This document shows, in pieces, positions 7,691 through 14,917 of a stretch of DNA of 42,405 bases. This DNA is from DASSUW01 sp035717845 (GTDB taxonomy: Bacteria; Actinomycetota; Thermoleophilia; Solirubrobacterales; Solirubrobacteraceae), in the NCBI GenBank assembly GCA_035717845.1, contig DASTIC010000087.1:1-42405 (forward strand). The letters run 5' to 3'. The notes under the pieces are model-generated. The model ran no database searches. It saw only the letters and a program-made list of their open reading frames with translations, and had not been told where the DNA came from. The translations under genes and the position numbers were made by a program. Position 1 is the first letter of the stretch, and the number at the start of each line of letters is the position of its first letter.

Positions 7691-8022
7691 CGCGCCTCCG
7701 CAACCTCGAAGCCGAGCAGCGGCCTGACTTCGACGCCGCCGTCGACGATCGGCGTGAGCTTCGCCACCGCGATCGCGTGGTCGAGGTCCCGCGCCTCGAT
7801 GACGAACACGCCGGCCAGCGCCTCCTTGGTCTCGATGAACGGGCCGTCGGTCACGACGTCGCCGCGGATCGTGGTCGCCGTCTCGTTCGGCTGGAGCGCC
7901 ATGCCGGCGACCTCGCGCCCGCCCAGCTCGGCGATCCGCTCGGGCAGCCGCCCGTGGGCGTCGAGCACCTCCGGCGGAAGCTCCTCGGCGGCCTCGTAGA
8001 TCAGCACCGCGTACTGGGCCAT
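7687..8022 (-). CDS. YciI/DGPF-domain protein
   Basis: A 111-residue YCII-related (DGPF) protein: MAQYAVLIYE, then the DGPF-type signature VTDGPFIETKEALAGVFVIEARDLDHAIAVA, then VEVRPLLGFE. Family members are ferredoxin-like alpha/beta folds; the DGPF subgroup is regularly encoded next to ECF42 sigma factors and is among their targets in studied actinobacteria, though the biochemical role is unsettled. Strong ribosome-binding site (AAGGAGG) before ATG 8022. The start overlaps the upstream reductase stop (TGATG) and the stop overlaps the sigma-factor start (CTGA), so the three genes form one coupled operon. Confidence 0.9.
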   Translation of the reverse strand: MAQYAVLIYEAAEELPPEVLDAHGRLPERIAELGGREVAGMALQPNETATTIRGDVVTDGPFIETKEALAGVFVIEARDLDHAIAVAKLTPIVDGGVEVRPLLGFEVAEAR

Positions 8023-8648
8023 CACGCCTCCTTCCTCGTGTAGGTCATGGCGACGACGCCGTTCGAGTAGCGCTTGAGGTCGGCGAGCTCGAAGTCCTGA
8101 CGGCCGGCGCGGTCCGCGAAGAGCGGCGTGCCGGCGCCGAGTAGCACCGGGTGAACGAAGAGGCGGTACTCGTCGATCAGGTCCCCTCGCTCGAGCGCCT
8201 GCACGATGCTCGCGCTGCCCTGGATGCTGATCCCCTTCCCCGGCCGCCGCTTGAGGCTCCGGATCTCGTCTTCGAGGCCGTCGGGCACGACTCGCGTGTT
8301 CTGCCAGTCCGAGCCGCCGAGCGTCCGGGAGAACACCAACTTGAGTGACTCGTTGAGCGCCCGGATGATGCGCGGGTCCTCCTTTCCCTCCGAAGGGCTC
8401 AACGCGTCGCCTTCGTCGTAGGGCACGGCGTTGGGCCAGTACGCCGCGAAGATCTCGTACGTCACACGCCCGAAGACGAAGACGTCCGCCTCGCGGCTCA
8501 TCGCGTCCGCGATGTCCTCCTGCATCTCTGCGTCGAAGCCGTCTATCACCCAGCTGATGTCCTCGTCGGGCCCGACCATGTAGCCGTCGAGCGTCACGAA
8601 CGTCGACGCGATCACGCGCCGCCCTCCGCTCTCGGTCTGCTCGGCCAT
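8022..8648 (-). CDS. Dihydrofolate reductase-family (RibD C-terminal-like) protein
   Basis: A 208-residue NADPH-dependent reductase-like protein of the RibD C-terminal/YyaP group. Visible motifs are ASTFVTLDGYM at the start, VFGRVTYEIFAAYWP, ISIQGSASIVQALERGDLIDEYRLFVHPVLLGAGTPLF (the RibD_C core) and a final strand VVAMTYTRK. Substrate unknown; most members are not true folate enzymes. GGAGG lies just upstream of ATG 8648. It opens the tightly coupled trio with YciI and the ECF42 sigma factor; the FAD oxidase gene ends 27 bases upstream on the same strand, so that may belong to the same transcript. Confidence 0.85.
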   Translation of the reverse strand: MAEQTESGGRRVIASTFVTLDGYMVGPDEDISWVIDGFDAEMQEDIADAMSREADVFVFGRVTYEIFAAYWPNAVPYDEGDALSPSEGKEDPRIIRALNESLKLVFSRTLGGSDWQNTRVVPDGLEDEIRSLKRRPGKGISIQGSASIVQALERGDLIDEYRLFVHPVLLGAGTPLFADRAGRQDFELADLKRYSNGVVAMTYTRKEA

Positions 8649-8675
8649 GCAACTGCCTCCTTCGCTTTTCGTCTT

Positions 8676-10139
8676 CTATCTAGACGACAGACGAGAGCCG
8701 GGGAAATCGACAGCGGCCGAGATCCCGACGCGGTCGGTGAACTCGGAGTTGAAGACGCCGGTCTCGTTGAATCGCTCGCGCACCTCGAGCCAGGTGTCCC
8801 AGCGGGGGTAGAGCGTCGCGAGGCCGGACTGCGGGCCGAGCGTGTTGTACTGGCCCCAGTGGGGGCGGGCTCCGAACTCGGCCAGCCGCCGCTCGTGCTC
8901 GGCGAGCAGTGACCGGCCGCCCTTCGTGCCCGAGATCAGGATCAGCTCGATCATCATCGTCGGGGTGCCGTACATCATCGACGCGTAGGCCCGCGAGGGG
9001 GCGACGAAGCGCAGCGAGATGGGGGAGGTGTGGAAGAGCCGCCGCTCGCGCGCGCACTCGTCGGCGACCTCGAACAGGCACTCCACGGCGCGAAGGTGGT
9101 TGTCGCCCTCGACCGGCACGCCGATCTCCATCGACAGCGCGGGCAGGTGGTTGGCGGCGCCGATGTTGAACACGCGGTAGGAGACCTGCGTGTAGTTCTC
9201 GTCCTCCATCCGGCGGAGTGTCCGGCCGAACTGTGTGCGCACGAGGCGCGGCACCCAGCGGGCCGCCAGCCGCAGCGCCACCCACACGAGCGGGATCGAG
9301 GACTGGATCTCGATCAGCGGGTGGCGCTCCCCTTCGCCGGGCGAGCCGGCGCCCGGCTCGGCGACCTCGTCGCGGGTGGTGACGAGCACGTCGTGGTGGC
9401 CGTCCTCGCGCGCGTACGGGTTCAGGAAGACCTCATAGTGGTCGTGCCGGTCCAGGACGCCGCCCTCGAGGTCGCCGCGGACCTCGTCCCAGGTCCGGAC
9501 GACCCGCCGCTCGCGCAGCCAGAACTTCGAGCGCACCTCGAGGACGAGCGAGTCGATGATGCCGATGCAGCCCATGCCGCACACCACGGAGGCGAAGACG
9601 TCGTCGTCTTGGATCAGCGTCCCGGTGAAGCGGGTCGGGTCGGTGATGCCGTGCTCCGGCTCGACGCGCACGAGCACTCCCCGCGCCACGACGAGGTCCA
9701 GCGAGCGGACCACGTCCGGGAACGGCCCGAACCGGATCCCGGAGCCGTGCGTGGAGGTGGAGACGACGCCGGCGATCGCCTGCCCGTCGTAGCCCCCCAT
9801 GTTGCGCAGCGCGAGCCCGCGGGACTCGAGCAGCGCGTTGAGCTGCCGGATGCGGGTGCCGGCGCGGACGCGGACGAGCGGGGGGCCTTCGAGCGCGCCG
9901 GGCCGGAGCGTGCCGTCGTCGAGCTCGAGCGGGCCCGTCAGCCTGTCGGTCTCGACCAGCGTGCCGTCGGTGAGCGCGACGTCCGACCACGCGTGCCCGG
10001 CGCCGACGGCGCGCACCGTCGAGCCCGATCGCTCGGCGTCGCGCACGAGCTGCACCAGGTCATCGGTCGACTGCGGATGCGCGATCGCGCGCGGACGGCA
10101 CTGCTGGTCGCGGGAGTGGTTGCGCCAGGTCGGCCCCAC
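8676..10139 (-). CDS. FAD-dependent aldonolactone oxidase (gulono/arabinono-lactone oxidase-like)
   Basis: A 487-residue VAO-family flavoprotein. The N-terminal PCMH-type FAD domain has CRPRAIAHPQSTDDLVQLV, AVGAGHAWSD, GYDGQAIAGVVSTSTHGSG and MGCIGII. The C-terminal D-arabinono-1,4-lactone oxidase domain includes HWGQYNTL and YPRWDTWLEVRERFNETGVFNSEF. Family members oxidise sugar acid lactones or polyols, passing electrons to oxygen or another acceptor. In related oxidases the FAD is often bound through a His after a Gly-rich motif; here GAGHAWSD is the matching site. The GTG at 10139 is chosen because TAGCGT sits 6 bases above it. Its location before the ECF42 trio hints at shared control. 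Confidence 0.85.
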   Translation of the reverse strand: MGPTWRNHSRDQQCRPRAIAHPQSTDDLVQLVRDAERSGSTVRAVGAGHAWSDVALTDGTLVETDRLTGPLELDDGTLRPGALEGPPLVRVRAGTRIRQLNALLESRGLALRNMGGYDGQAIAGVVSTSTHGSGIRFGPFPDVVRSLDLVVARGVLVRVEPEHGITDPTRFTGTLIQDDDVFASVVCGMGCIGIIDSLVLEVRSKFWLRERRVVRTWDEVRGDLEGGVLDRHDHYEVFLNPYAREDGHHDVLVTTRDEVAEPGAGSPGEGERHPLIEIQSSIPLVWVALRLAARWVPRLVRTQFGRTLRRMEDENYTQVSYRVFNIGAANHLPALSMEIGVPVEGDNHLRAVECLFEVADECARERRLFHTSPISLRFVAPSRAYASMMYGTPTMMIELILISGTKGGRSLLAEHERRLAEFGARPHWGQYNTLGPQSGLATLYPRWDTWLEVRERFNETGVFNSEFTDRVGISAAVDFPGSRLSSR

Positions 10140-10145
10140 AGCGCA

Positions 10146-10151
10146 ACGCTA
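10146..10151 (-). promoter_or_regulatory. -10 box (TAGCGT) of the FAD oxidase
   Basis: TAGCGT on the minus strand ends 6 bases before GTG 10139, between this gene and the TetR stop at 10154, with no Shine-Dalgarno. It fits the leaderless pattern seen elsewhere in the window. Confidence 0.4.
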
Positions 10152-10153
10152 CT

Positions 10154-10771
10154 TCACCGGTCCTGGAGCGCGTCGATCCCGCCGCGCAGGAAGAGCATCG
10201 CGTCGTCGAGCACGGCGAGCACCTCGCCCTTGCCGGCCGGGGTGCGCTGTGCGGCCTTGTCGTCGAAGGTGCCCTCGATCGCGGTGAGCGCCGCCATCGT
10301 CGCGGCGGCGACGAGCCGCGGCCGGAGCGCGTCCGGGGGCTCGCCGAGGTCCTGGGCGATCGCCTCGAGCAGCAGCTCCTGGATGCGGGCGAAGACGCCG
10401 CCCTGGAAGTTGGCGAGCCCCTCGTCCTCGCGGCACAGCCGCTTGCGCAGGAGCGCCTCGTCCTCCTCGGCTATCCACTCGTCGAACATCGCGTCGATCC
10501 AGCGGCGCAGCGCGTCGTAGGCGGTCTCGCCGGGCGGGCGGTCGCGAAGCGCGCTCGCCAGGGCGTCGAGGTCGCGGTCGACGTTGTGGAAGACGACCGC
10601 CTCCTTCGACGGGAAGTAGGAGAAGAACGTGCGCGGCGCCACGTCGGCGGCCGTCGCGATGTCGGCGATCGTCGTCGCGTGGTAGCCGCGCTCGGCGAAC
10701 AGGCGCATGGCCGCCTCGACAATCTGCTCGCGCGTGCGCTGCTTCTTGCGTTCCCGGAGCCCCTCGGGCAT
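10154..10771 (-). CDS. TetR-family transcriptional regulator
   Basis: A 205-residue repressor. The N-terminal helix-turn-helix is typical: RERKKQRTREQIVEAAMRLFAERGYHATTIADIATAADVAPRTFFSYFPSKEAVV (residues 6-60). The helical C-terminal ligand domain (DALRRWIDAMFDEWIAEEDEALLRKRL onward) resembles the AcrR/EthR-like group. ATG 10771 is preferred: upstream codons in frame do not look like family sequence, and TACCAT lies 6 bases above it. It is divergent from an MmpL exporter across an 80-base region rich in short repeats, the classic layout for a local efflux repressor. The inducer cannot be told from sequence. Confidence 0.9.
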   Translation of the reverse strand: MPEGLRERKKQRTREQIVEAAMRLFAERGYHATTIADIATAADVAPRTFFSYFPSKEAVVFHNVDRDLDALASALRDRPPGETAYDALRRWIDAMFDEWIAEEDEALLRKRLCREDEGLANFQGGVFARIQELLLEAIAQDLGEPPDALRPRLVAAATMAALTAIEGTFDDKAAQRTPAGKGEVLAVLDDAMLFLRGGIDALQDR

Positions 10772-10777
10772 GTGGCA

Positions 10778-10850
10778 ATGGTAGCGAACATGCAGATCAC
10801 GCAAACATGCAGCTATTGCAAAAACGCACGCGGTGTGCTTTTCTGCACGG
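10778..10850. promoter_or_regulatory. TetR/MmpL intergenic operator-promoter region
   Basis: The 79-base divergent region holds a -10 box for tetR (TACCAT, minus strand, 10778-10783), a direct repeat AACATGCAG at 10787-10795 and 10804-10812 (17-base period), and an inverted repeat GTGC-TTTTCT-GCAC at 10835-10848, just before the MmpL ATG. These are reasonable binding sites for the adjacent TetR protein. No ribosome-binding site precedes the MmpL start. Confidence 0.45.
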
Positions 10851-13001
10851 ATGGCCACTTTCCTCGGAACCCTCGCCGCCTCGGCGGCTGGACACTGGAA
10901 GCGCTCACTCGCGATCGTGGCGGTGGTGCTCGTCGCCCTCGGGGCGGCGGCCGGCGCCGCCGGCGGCTCGTTCGTGGACGACTTCCGCACCCCCGGCACG
11001 GAATCGCAGCGCGCGATGGATGTGCTGGACGAGCGGTTCCCGGCGGCGTCGGGGGACACGGCGAACGTCGTGTTCGCGGTCGAGGCGGGGACCCTCCGGG
11101 CGAGCGACCGGCGGCAGGCGATCGAGCGGACGGTCGAGGCGATCGGTGCCCAGCCGCACGTCACCGCCGCGCCGAGCCCGTTCGCCGCCGGCAGCGGGCA
11201 GCTGTCCGAGGACGGGCGGATCGCCTACGTGCCCGTGCAGTACGACGGCACGGCCGCCGCGCTAGGCCGCGAGCCGGGCGAGCGGCTCGAGCGGGTGTCG
11301 GCGATCGGCGAGCGGGCCGGCCTCGAGGTCTCGCGCAACGGGGCCGTCGTGGACCAGGCCGAGCAGGCGACGGCTCCGGTCGGCGAGCTGATCGGCATCG
11401 CCGTCGCGGTGATCGTCCTCACGCTCGTCTTCCGCTCGGCGGCCGCCATGGCCCTCACGCTGATCTCGTCGCTGCTCGCGCTGGCCGGCGGGCTGCTCCT
11501 GCTCCAGTTCGCCAGCGCGTTCGCCGACTTCCCCAGCTTCGCGCCGACGCTGGGGATCATGCTCGGCCTGGGTGCGGGGATCGACTATGCGCTGCTGATC
11601 GTCGGGCGCTACCGCGAGCAGCTGGCCGCCGGCGACGGCGTCGCCCGGGCCGCGCGCGTCGCGAACGCGACCGCCGGCACCTCGGTGGTGGCGGCGGGCG
11701 CGATCGTGGTCGTGGCGATCGCCGGCCTGCTGGCCACCGGGATCCCGTTCGTGGGGCAGATGGGGATCGGCGCGGCCATCATCATCGCCATGGTGGCCGT
11801 CGGCGCGGTGACCGTGCTGCCGACCCTGATGGGAGCCTTCGCCCGGCGCCTGCGCCCCAGGCGTCCCGAGCACGTCCAGCCCTCGCCGGGCTTCGGCCGC
11901 TGGGCGGGGATGATCACGCGCCGCCCGCTGGCGGCCACGATCGCCGGCACGCTCGTGCTCGTCCTGTTGGCGGTGCCGTTCGCCTCGCTGCGCCTGGGCC
12001 AGCCCGACGACGGCAACGACCGTCCCGGCTCGACGACCCGGGTGGCCTACGACCGGCTCGCCGAAGGCTTCGGCCCGGGCTTCAACGGCCCGCTCGTGCT
12101 GGCCGCCACCACCCCCGGCGACGGCTCGGGCACCGCCGCCCTGGACCGCGTCCGCCAGGCTGTCGCCGCCGACCCCGGCGTCGCCGTCGTCTCACCCGCC
12201 CAGCCGTCCCCGAAGGGCGATGCGGCGGTCCTCACCGTGATTCCCCGCAGCTCGCCGCAGGACGAGCGCACAACCGAGCTCGTCGACCGGCTGCGCGCCG
12301 ACGTGCTCCCCTCCGCCACCCGCGGCTCCCAGGTCGACGTCCACGTCGGCGGCGCGACCGCGACGCTCCAGGACCTCGCCGACAAGATCGCCGGCCGCCT
12401 ACCGATCTTCATCGCCATGGTCGTCGGGCTCAGCGTGCTGCTGCTGATGGCCGTCTTCCGGTCGCTCTGGGTGCCGCTCGTCTCCGCCGCCTTCAACCTG
12501 CTCTCGATCGCTGCCGCCTACGGCGTCGTCGTGCTCGTCTTCCAGGACGGCGTCGGCTCCGGCCTCCTCGGCGTCGACGGCGAGGTGCCGATCGTGTCGT
12601 TCGTCCCCCTGTTCATGTTCGCGATCCTGTTCGGGCTGTCGATGGACTACAACGTGTTCCTCCAGTCGCGCATCCGCGAGGAGTACGTCAACGGCGCCGG
12701 ACCGCAGGAGAGCGTCGTGCGCGCGATGGCCCGCGTCGGCCGCCTCATCCTCGCCGCCGGTGTGATCATGACCAGCGTCTTCCTCGGATTCGTCTCCGAC
12801 CCCGACGTCATCGTCAAGACGATCGGTCTCGGCCTCGCCGCCGCCATCCTCATCGACGTCCTCATCGTCCGCATGGTCGTGGCCCCCGCCGTCATGACCC
12901 TCCTAGGCGACCGCGCGTGGACGCTTCCGGCCTGGCTCGACCGCGTCCTCCCCCGGATCTCGCTCGAGGGCGAGGTCCGGGAGAGCGCGAGCTATTCGTG
13001 A
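10851..13001 (+). CDS. MmpL-family RND transporter
   Basis: A 716-residue inner-membrane exporter of the MMPL/RND superfamily. One transmembrane helix near residues 17-38 is followed by an extracytoplasmic domain (about 40-180), then a five-helix bundle (about 183-340) with GIMLGLGAGIDYALLIVGRYREQL, the proton-relay signature. The plan repeats: helix near 365-385, second outside domain, then helices 520-690 with LFGLSMDYNVFLQSRIREEY. Both halves carry the GhxxDY signature, so it should be active. MmpL proteins export lipids or lipophilic compounds. ATG 10851 is chosen over GTG 10833 because the membrane-inserting N-terminus starts there. Divergent TetR is the likely regulator. Confidence 0.93.
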   Translation: MATFLGTLAASAAGHWKRSLAIVAVVLVALGAAAGAAGGSFVDDFRTPGTESQRAMDVLDERFPAASGDTANVVFAVEAGTLRASDRRQAIERTVEAIGAQPHVTAAPSPFAAGSGQLSEDGRIAYVPVQYDGTAAALGREPGERLERVSAIGERAGLEVSRNGAVVDQAEQATAPVGELIGIAVAVIVLTLVFRSAAAMALTLISSLLALAGGLLLLQFASAFADFPSFAPTLGIMLGLGAGIDYALLIVGRYREQLAAGDGVARAARVANATAGTSVVAAGAIVVVAIAGLLATGIPFVGQMGIGAAIIIAMVAVGAVTVLPTLMGAFARRLRPRRPEHVQPSPGFGRWAGMITRRPLAATIAGTLVLVLLAVPFASLRLGQPDDGNDRPGSTTRVAYDRLAEGFGPGFNGPLVLAATTPGDGSGTAALDRVRQAVAADPGVAVVSPAQPSPKGDAAVLTVIPRSSPQDERTTELVDRLRADVLPSATRGSQVDVHVGGATATLQDLADKIAGRLPIFIAMVVGLSVLLLMAVFRSLWVPLVSAAFNLLSIAAAYGVVVLVFQDGVGSGLLGVDGEVPIVSFVPLFMFAILFGLSMDYNVFLQSRIREEYVNGAGPQESVVRAMARVGRLILAAGVIMTSVFLGFVSDPDVIVKTIGLGLAAAILIDVLIVRMVVAPAVMTLLGDRAWTLPAWLDRVLPRISLEGEVRESASYS

Positions 13002-13009
13002 CGCGGAGC

Positions 13010-13015
13010 TAGGGT
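13010..13015 (+). promoter_or_regulatory. -10 box (TAGGGT) of the UPF0303 gene
   Basis: TAGGGT ends 7 bases before ATG 13023, identical in sequence and spacing to the box of the glycerophosphodiesterase gene. It gives this gene its own leaderless promoter although it starts only 21 bases after the MmpL stop. Confidence 0.5.
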
Positions 13016-13022
13016 CCACGCC

Positions 13023-13520
13023 ATGGCCGGCGACGACGATCTCCTGGCGCGGCTCCTGGCCGAGGAGGACGAGCTCCAGTTCTCGGCGTTCACGAACGAC
13101 ACGGCGTGGGAGCTCGGTCATGCGCTGGTGGAGGCCGCGCGCCGCGACGGGTTGCCCGTGACGGTCGACATCCGGCGCGGCGAGCAGCAGCTGTTCCACT
13201 ACGCGCTTCCGGGGACGGCAGCCGACAACGACGGGTGGGTCGAGCGTAAGAACCGGGTCGTGCGCCGGCTCGGCCACAGCTCGTTCTATGTGGGAGTGCG
13301 CGAAGGCGAGGCATTCGCCGAGAAATTCCTCCTCGACCCCGCGCTGTTCGCCGCGCACGGCGGCGCGTTCCCGGTCATCGTGCGCGACGTCGGCGTGGTC
13401 GGCACCGTCACCGTGTCCGGGCTCCCGCAGGAGGAGGACCACCGCTTCGTGGTCGCCGTCCTTCGCTCGTTCCTCGCCGAGGCGGAGGCGGCTCAGGGAC
13501 GCAGACGGAACGGCGGGTAG
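13023..13520 (+). CDS. UPF0303 (HbpS/GlcG-like) family protein
   Basis: A 165-residue cytosolic protein of the UPF0303/DUF336 group, related in fold to heme-binding HbpS and GlcG. Recognisable features: LQFSAFTNDTAWELGHALVEAARRDGLPVTVDIRRGEQQLFHYALPGT, then WVERKNRVVRRLGHSSFYVG, and the core FPVIVRDVGVVGTVTVSGLPQEEDHRFVVAVL. Function is not established; heme or flavin binding has been suggested for relatives. It has its own leaderless promoter. Its last 28 bases overlap the convergent DUF4389 gene. Confidence 0.85.
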   Translation: MAGDDDLLARLLAEEDELQFSAFTNDTAWELGHALVEAARRDGLPVTVDIRRGEQQLFHYALPGTAADNDGWVERKNRVVRRLGHSSFYVGVREGEAFAEKFLLDPALFAAHGGAFPVIVRDVGVVGTVTVSGLPQEEDHRFVVAVLRSFLAEAEAAQGRRRNGG

Positions 13521-14131
13521 CGATCGGTGACGAGGATGAAGGCGTAGGCGACGACGCGGTTGTGCCACCGAACCACGCCCTCGACGTAGTCGAACAGGCC
13601 GCGCGGGTAGCGGCCGGTGAACAGGATCGCGAACCACGCCGCGATCACGGCGAAGACGCCGCCGATGGTGAGAAAGAAGAGCACGACGTAGTGCGGGATC
13701 GCGAGGAACCACTTGACGAGCGGCAGCCAGCGGTTGAGGTCGTGCCGTGCGTCGGGATACCCGAAGTCGAGGCGTACCGACTGCTGGTCGTCCGTCGAGG
13801 GATAGCGGTCGTCCATCAGAGCGACGTAGATCTCGACCCGGTTGCTGAAGCGCAGCAGCTCGAGGTTCCAGTCGAACCACCACCTCGGGTACTTCTGCCG
13901 GAACAGGATCATCAGCAGCGGCGGCAGGAACAGCATGCCCGTGCCGCCGACGACGATCGTCGTCGTGGTCCCGCCGGAGCCACCGGCGAGGTCGTCGCCG
14001 GCGTAGCCGCCGATGCTCCCCAGCACGATCGCGATCGGGATCACTGTGAAGATGCGAAGGGCCGTCGTCAGACGGTTGAGCTCGCGGTCCGGATAGTCGA
14101 CCGCGAATCGCACGGGATAGCCGTCGTTCAC
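13493..14131 (-). CDS. DUF4389 membrane protein
   Basis: A 212-residue integral membrane protein. It opens with YPVRFAVDYPDRELNRLTTALRIFTVIPIAIVLG, and its family hallmark is repeated: NLELLRFSNRVEIYVALMDDRYP and VVRWHNRVVAYAFILVTDRYPPF. Three or four hydrophobic segments are visible (about 25-42, 62-80, 132-165). No enzyme motif; DUF4389 function is unknown. Start is GTG 14131. It is third in a minus-strand series after a cold-shock gene and a small charged protein, but the 70-base gap before it suggests separate expression. Confidence 0.88.
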   Translation of the reverse strand: MNDGYPVRFAVDYPDRELNRLTTALRIFTVIPIAIVLGSIGGYAGDDLAGGSGGTTTTIVVGGTGMLFLPPLLMILFRQKYPRWWFDWNLELLRFSNRVEIYVALMDDRYPSTDDQQSVRLDFGYPDARHDLNRWLPLVKWFLAIPHYVVLFFLTIGGVFAVIAAWFAILFTGRYPRGLFDYVEGVVRWHNRVVAYAFILVTDRYPPFRLRP

Positions 14132-14201
14132 CCGCTCACCGCCTGACGCGTCGCCATCCGCCCGAACCTACAGCGGCGGATGGCTGCGCGCCACTTGGGC
14201 G

Positions 14202-14399
14202 TCAGGAATCGCGTCGGCGACGCGGGTCGGGTCGCCGGCCCGGCGTCGGCTTGTCCGTCCGCACACGAGCGTCCTGGCGCTCGAACGCCTCGCGTATCTC
14301 GCGGCGCAACCGCTCGCCCGGGATGGCCCTCTCGGCAGCGTCTCGCTGTGATCGGACCGATCTCACGGCATCGACGCGCTTGTCGCGGTCCTCCGACAT
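14202..14399 (-). CDS. Small basic hypothetical protein
   Basis: A 65-residue, highly charged frame (MSEDRDKRVDAVRSVRSQRD at the start, ending in Arg/Pro-rich PGRRPDPRRRRDS) 12 bases downstream of the cold-shock gene stop, same strand. No Shine-Dalgarno, but close spacing would allow re-initiation. It resembles no family I recognise and could be a chance frame in GC-rich DNA; the natural Met start and Glu/Asp content argue mildly for a real gene. Confidence 0.4.
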   Translation of the reverse strand: MSEDRDKRVDAVRSVRSQRDAAERAIPGERLRREIREAFERQDARVRTDKPTPGRRPDPRRRRDS

Positions 14400-14411
14400 G
14401 CCGGCACCCCG

Positions 14412-14615
14412 CTAGAGCGCGGTGACGTTCGCGGCGTTCGGACCCTTGGGTCCGGACTCGGCCTCGTAGGAGACCTTGGCGCCCTCCGCGAGGGTCTTGA
14501 AGCCCTCGCCGGTGATGGCGCTGTGGTGGACGAAGAGGTCCTTGGACCCTTCGTCGGGCGTGATGAAGCCGAAGCCCTTGTCGTCGCTGAACCACTTGAC
14601 GGTTCCGGTAGCCAT
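14412..14615 (-). CDS. cspA: Cold-shock domain protein (CspA family)
   Basis: A 67-residue single cold-shock domain that binds single-stranded RNA and DNA and melts mRNA structure. RNP1 (KGFGFITP) and RNP2 (DLFVHHSAI) are intact, preceded by MATGTVKWFSDDKG. Length is exactly that of the family. GGAGG lies 6 bases before ATG 14615. The leader appears long (about 100 bases) and contains a perfect hairpin, as in many csp mRNAs, suggesting post-transcriptional or temperature control. Confidence 0.97.
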   Translation of the reverse strand: MATGTVKWFSDDKGFGFITPDEGSKDLFVHHSAITGEGFKTLAEGAKVSYEAESGPKGPNAANVTAL

Positions 14616-14734
14616 GTTGTCCTCCACGGCGTTATGTGCACTGCGTACGCGGGAGAAGCTGCTAAGGCGACAACTGCGGGCGCTGGGCACTGCGTCGCCG
14701 GATCGCTTTCGATCCGGCCGTGACGACCACGTTA
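14616..14734 (-). promoter_or_regulatory. Cold-shock gene leader with hairpin
   Basis: A candidate -10 (TAACGT, minus strand, 14729-14734) would start an mRNA leader of about 105 bases. At its 5' end lies a perfect 9-bp stem with a 4-base loop (14697-14718, arms GCCGGATCG/CGATCCGGC). No T-tract follows, so it is not a simple terminator. The remainder up to the hydratase start at 14918 (14735-14917) shows no gene I can support. Confidence 0.45.
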
Positions 14735-14917
14735 GCGCACCGACCGCGCGTAAGACCGGGGCGCGGAGCGCCACTGACGAGGTGATGCCACAACGTTGCC
14801 TCGCGGGGCGTCCGTTCGCGCCCGGTGACCCCCGGGTCAGCTTCCGGGGGCGGGACCGGTGACACACGGGCGCGACCGGCGTGTCGCGCGGTGAAGCTTA
14901 AGCGTGAGGACCTCGCG

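Noticed and set aside
8683..8712. Possible ECF42-dependent promoter (TGTCGA followed by CGTC, minus strand) before the reductase gene
   Set aside because: The sequence is inside the 3' end of the oxidase gene, and spacings of 13 or 20 to the two CGTC sites do not give a convincing match.
10586..13012. 808-codon plus-strand frame overlapping the MmpL gene
   Set aside because: Arg/Pro-rich shadow frame with no motif; the MmpL frame has the transmembrane pattern and RND signatures.
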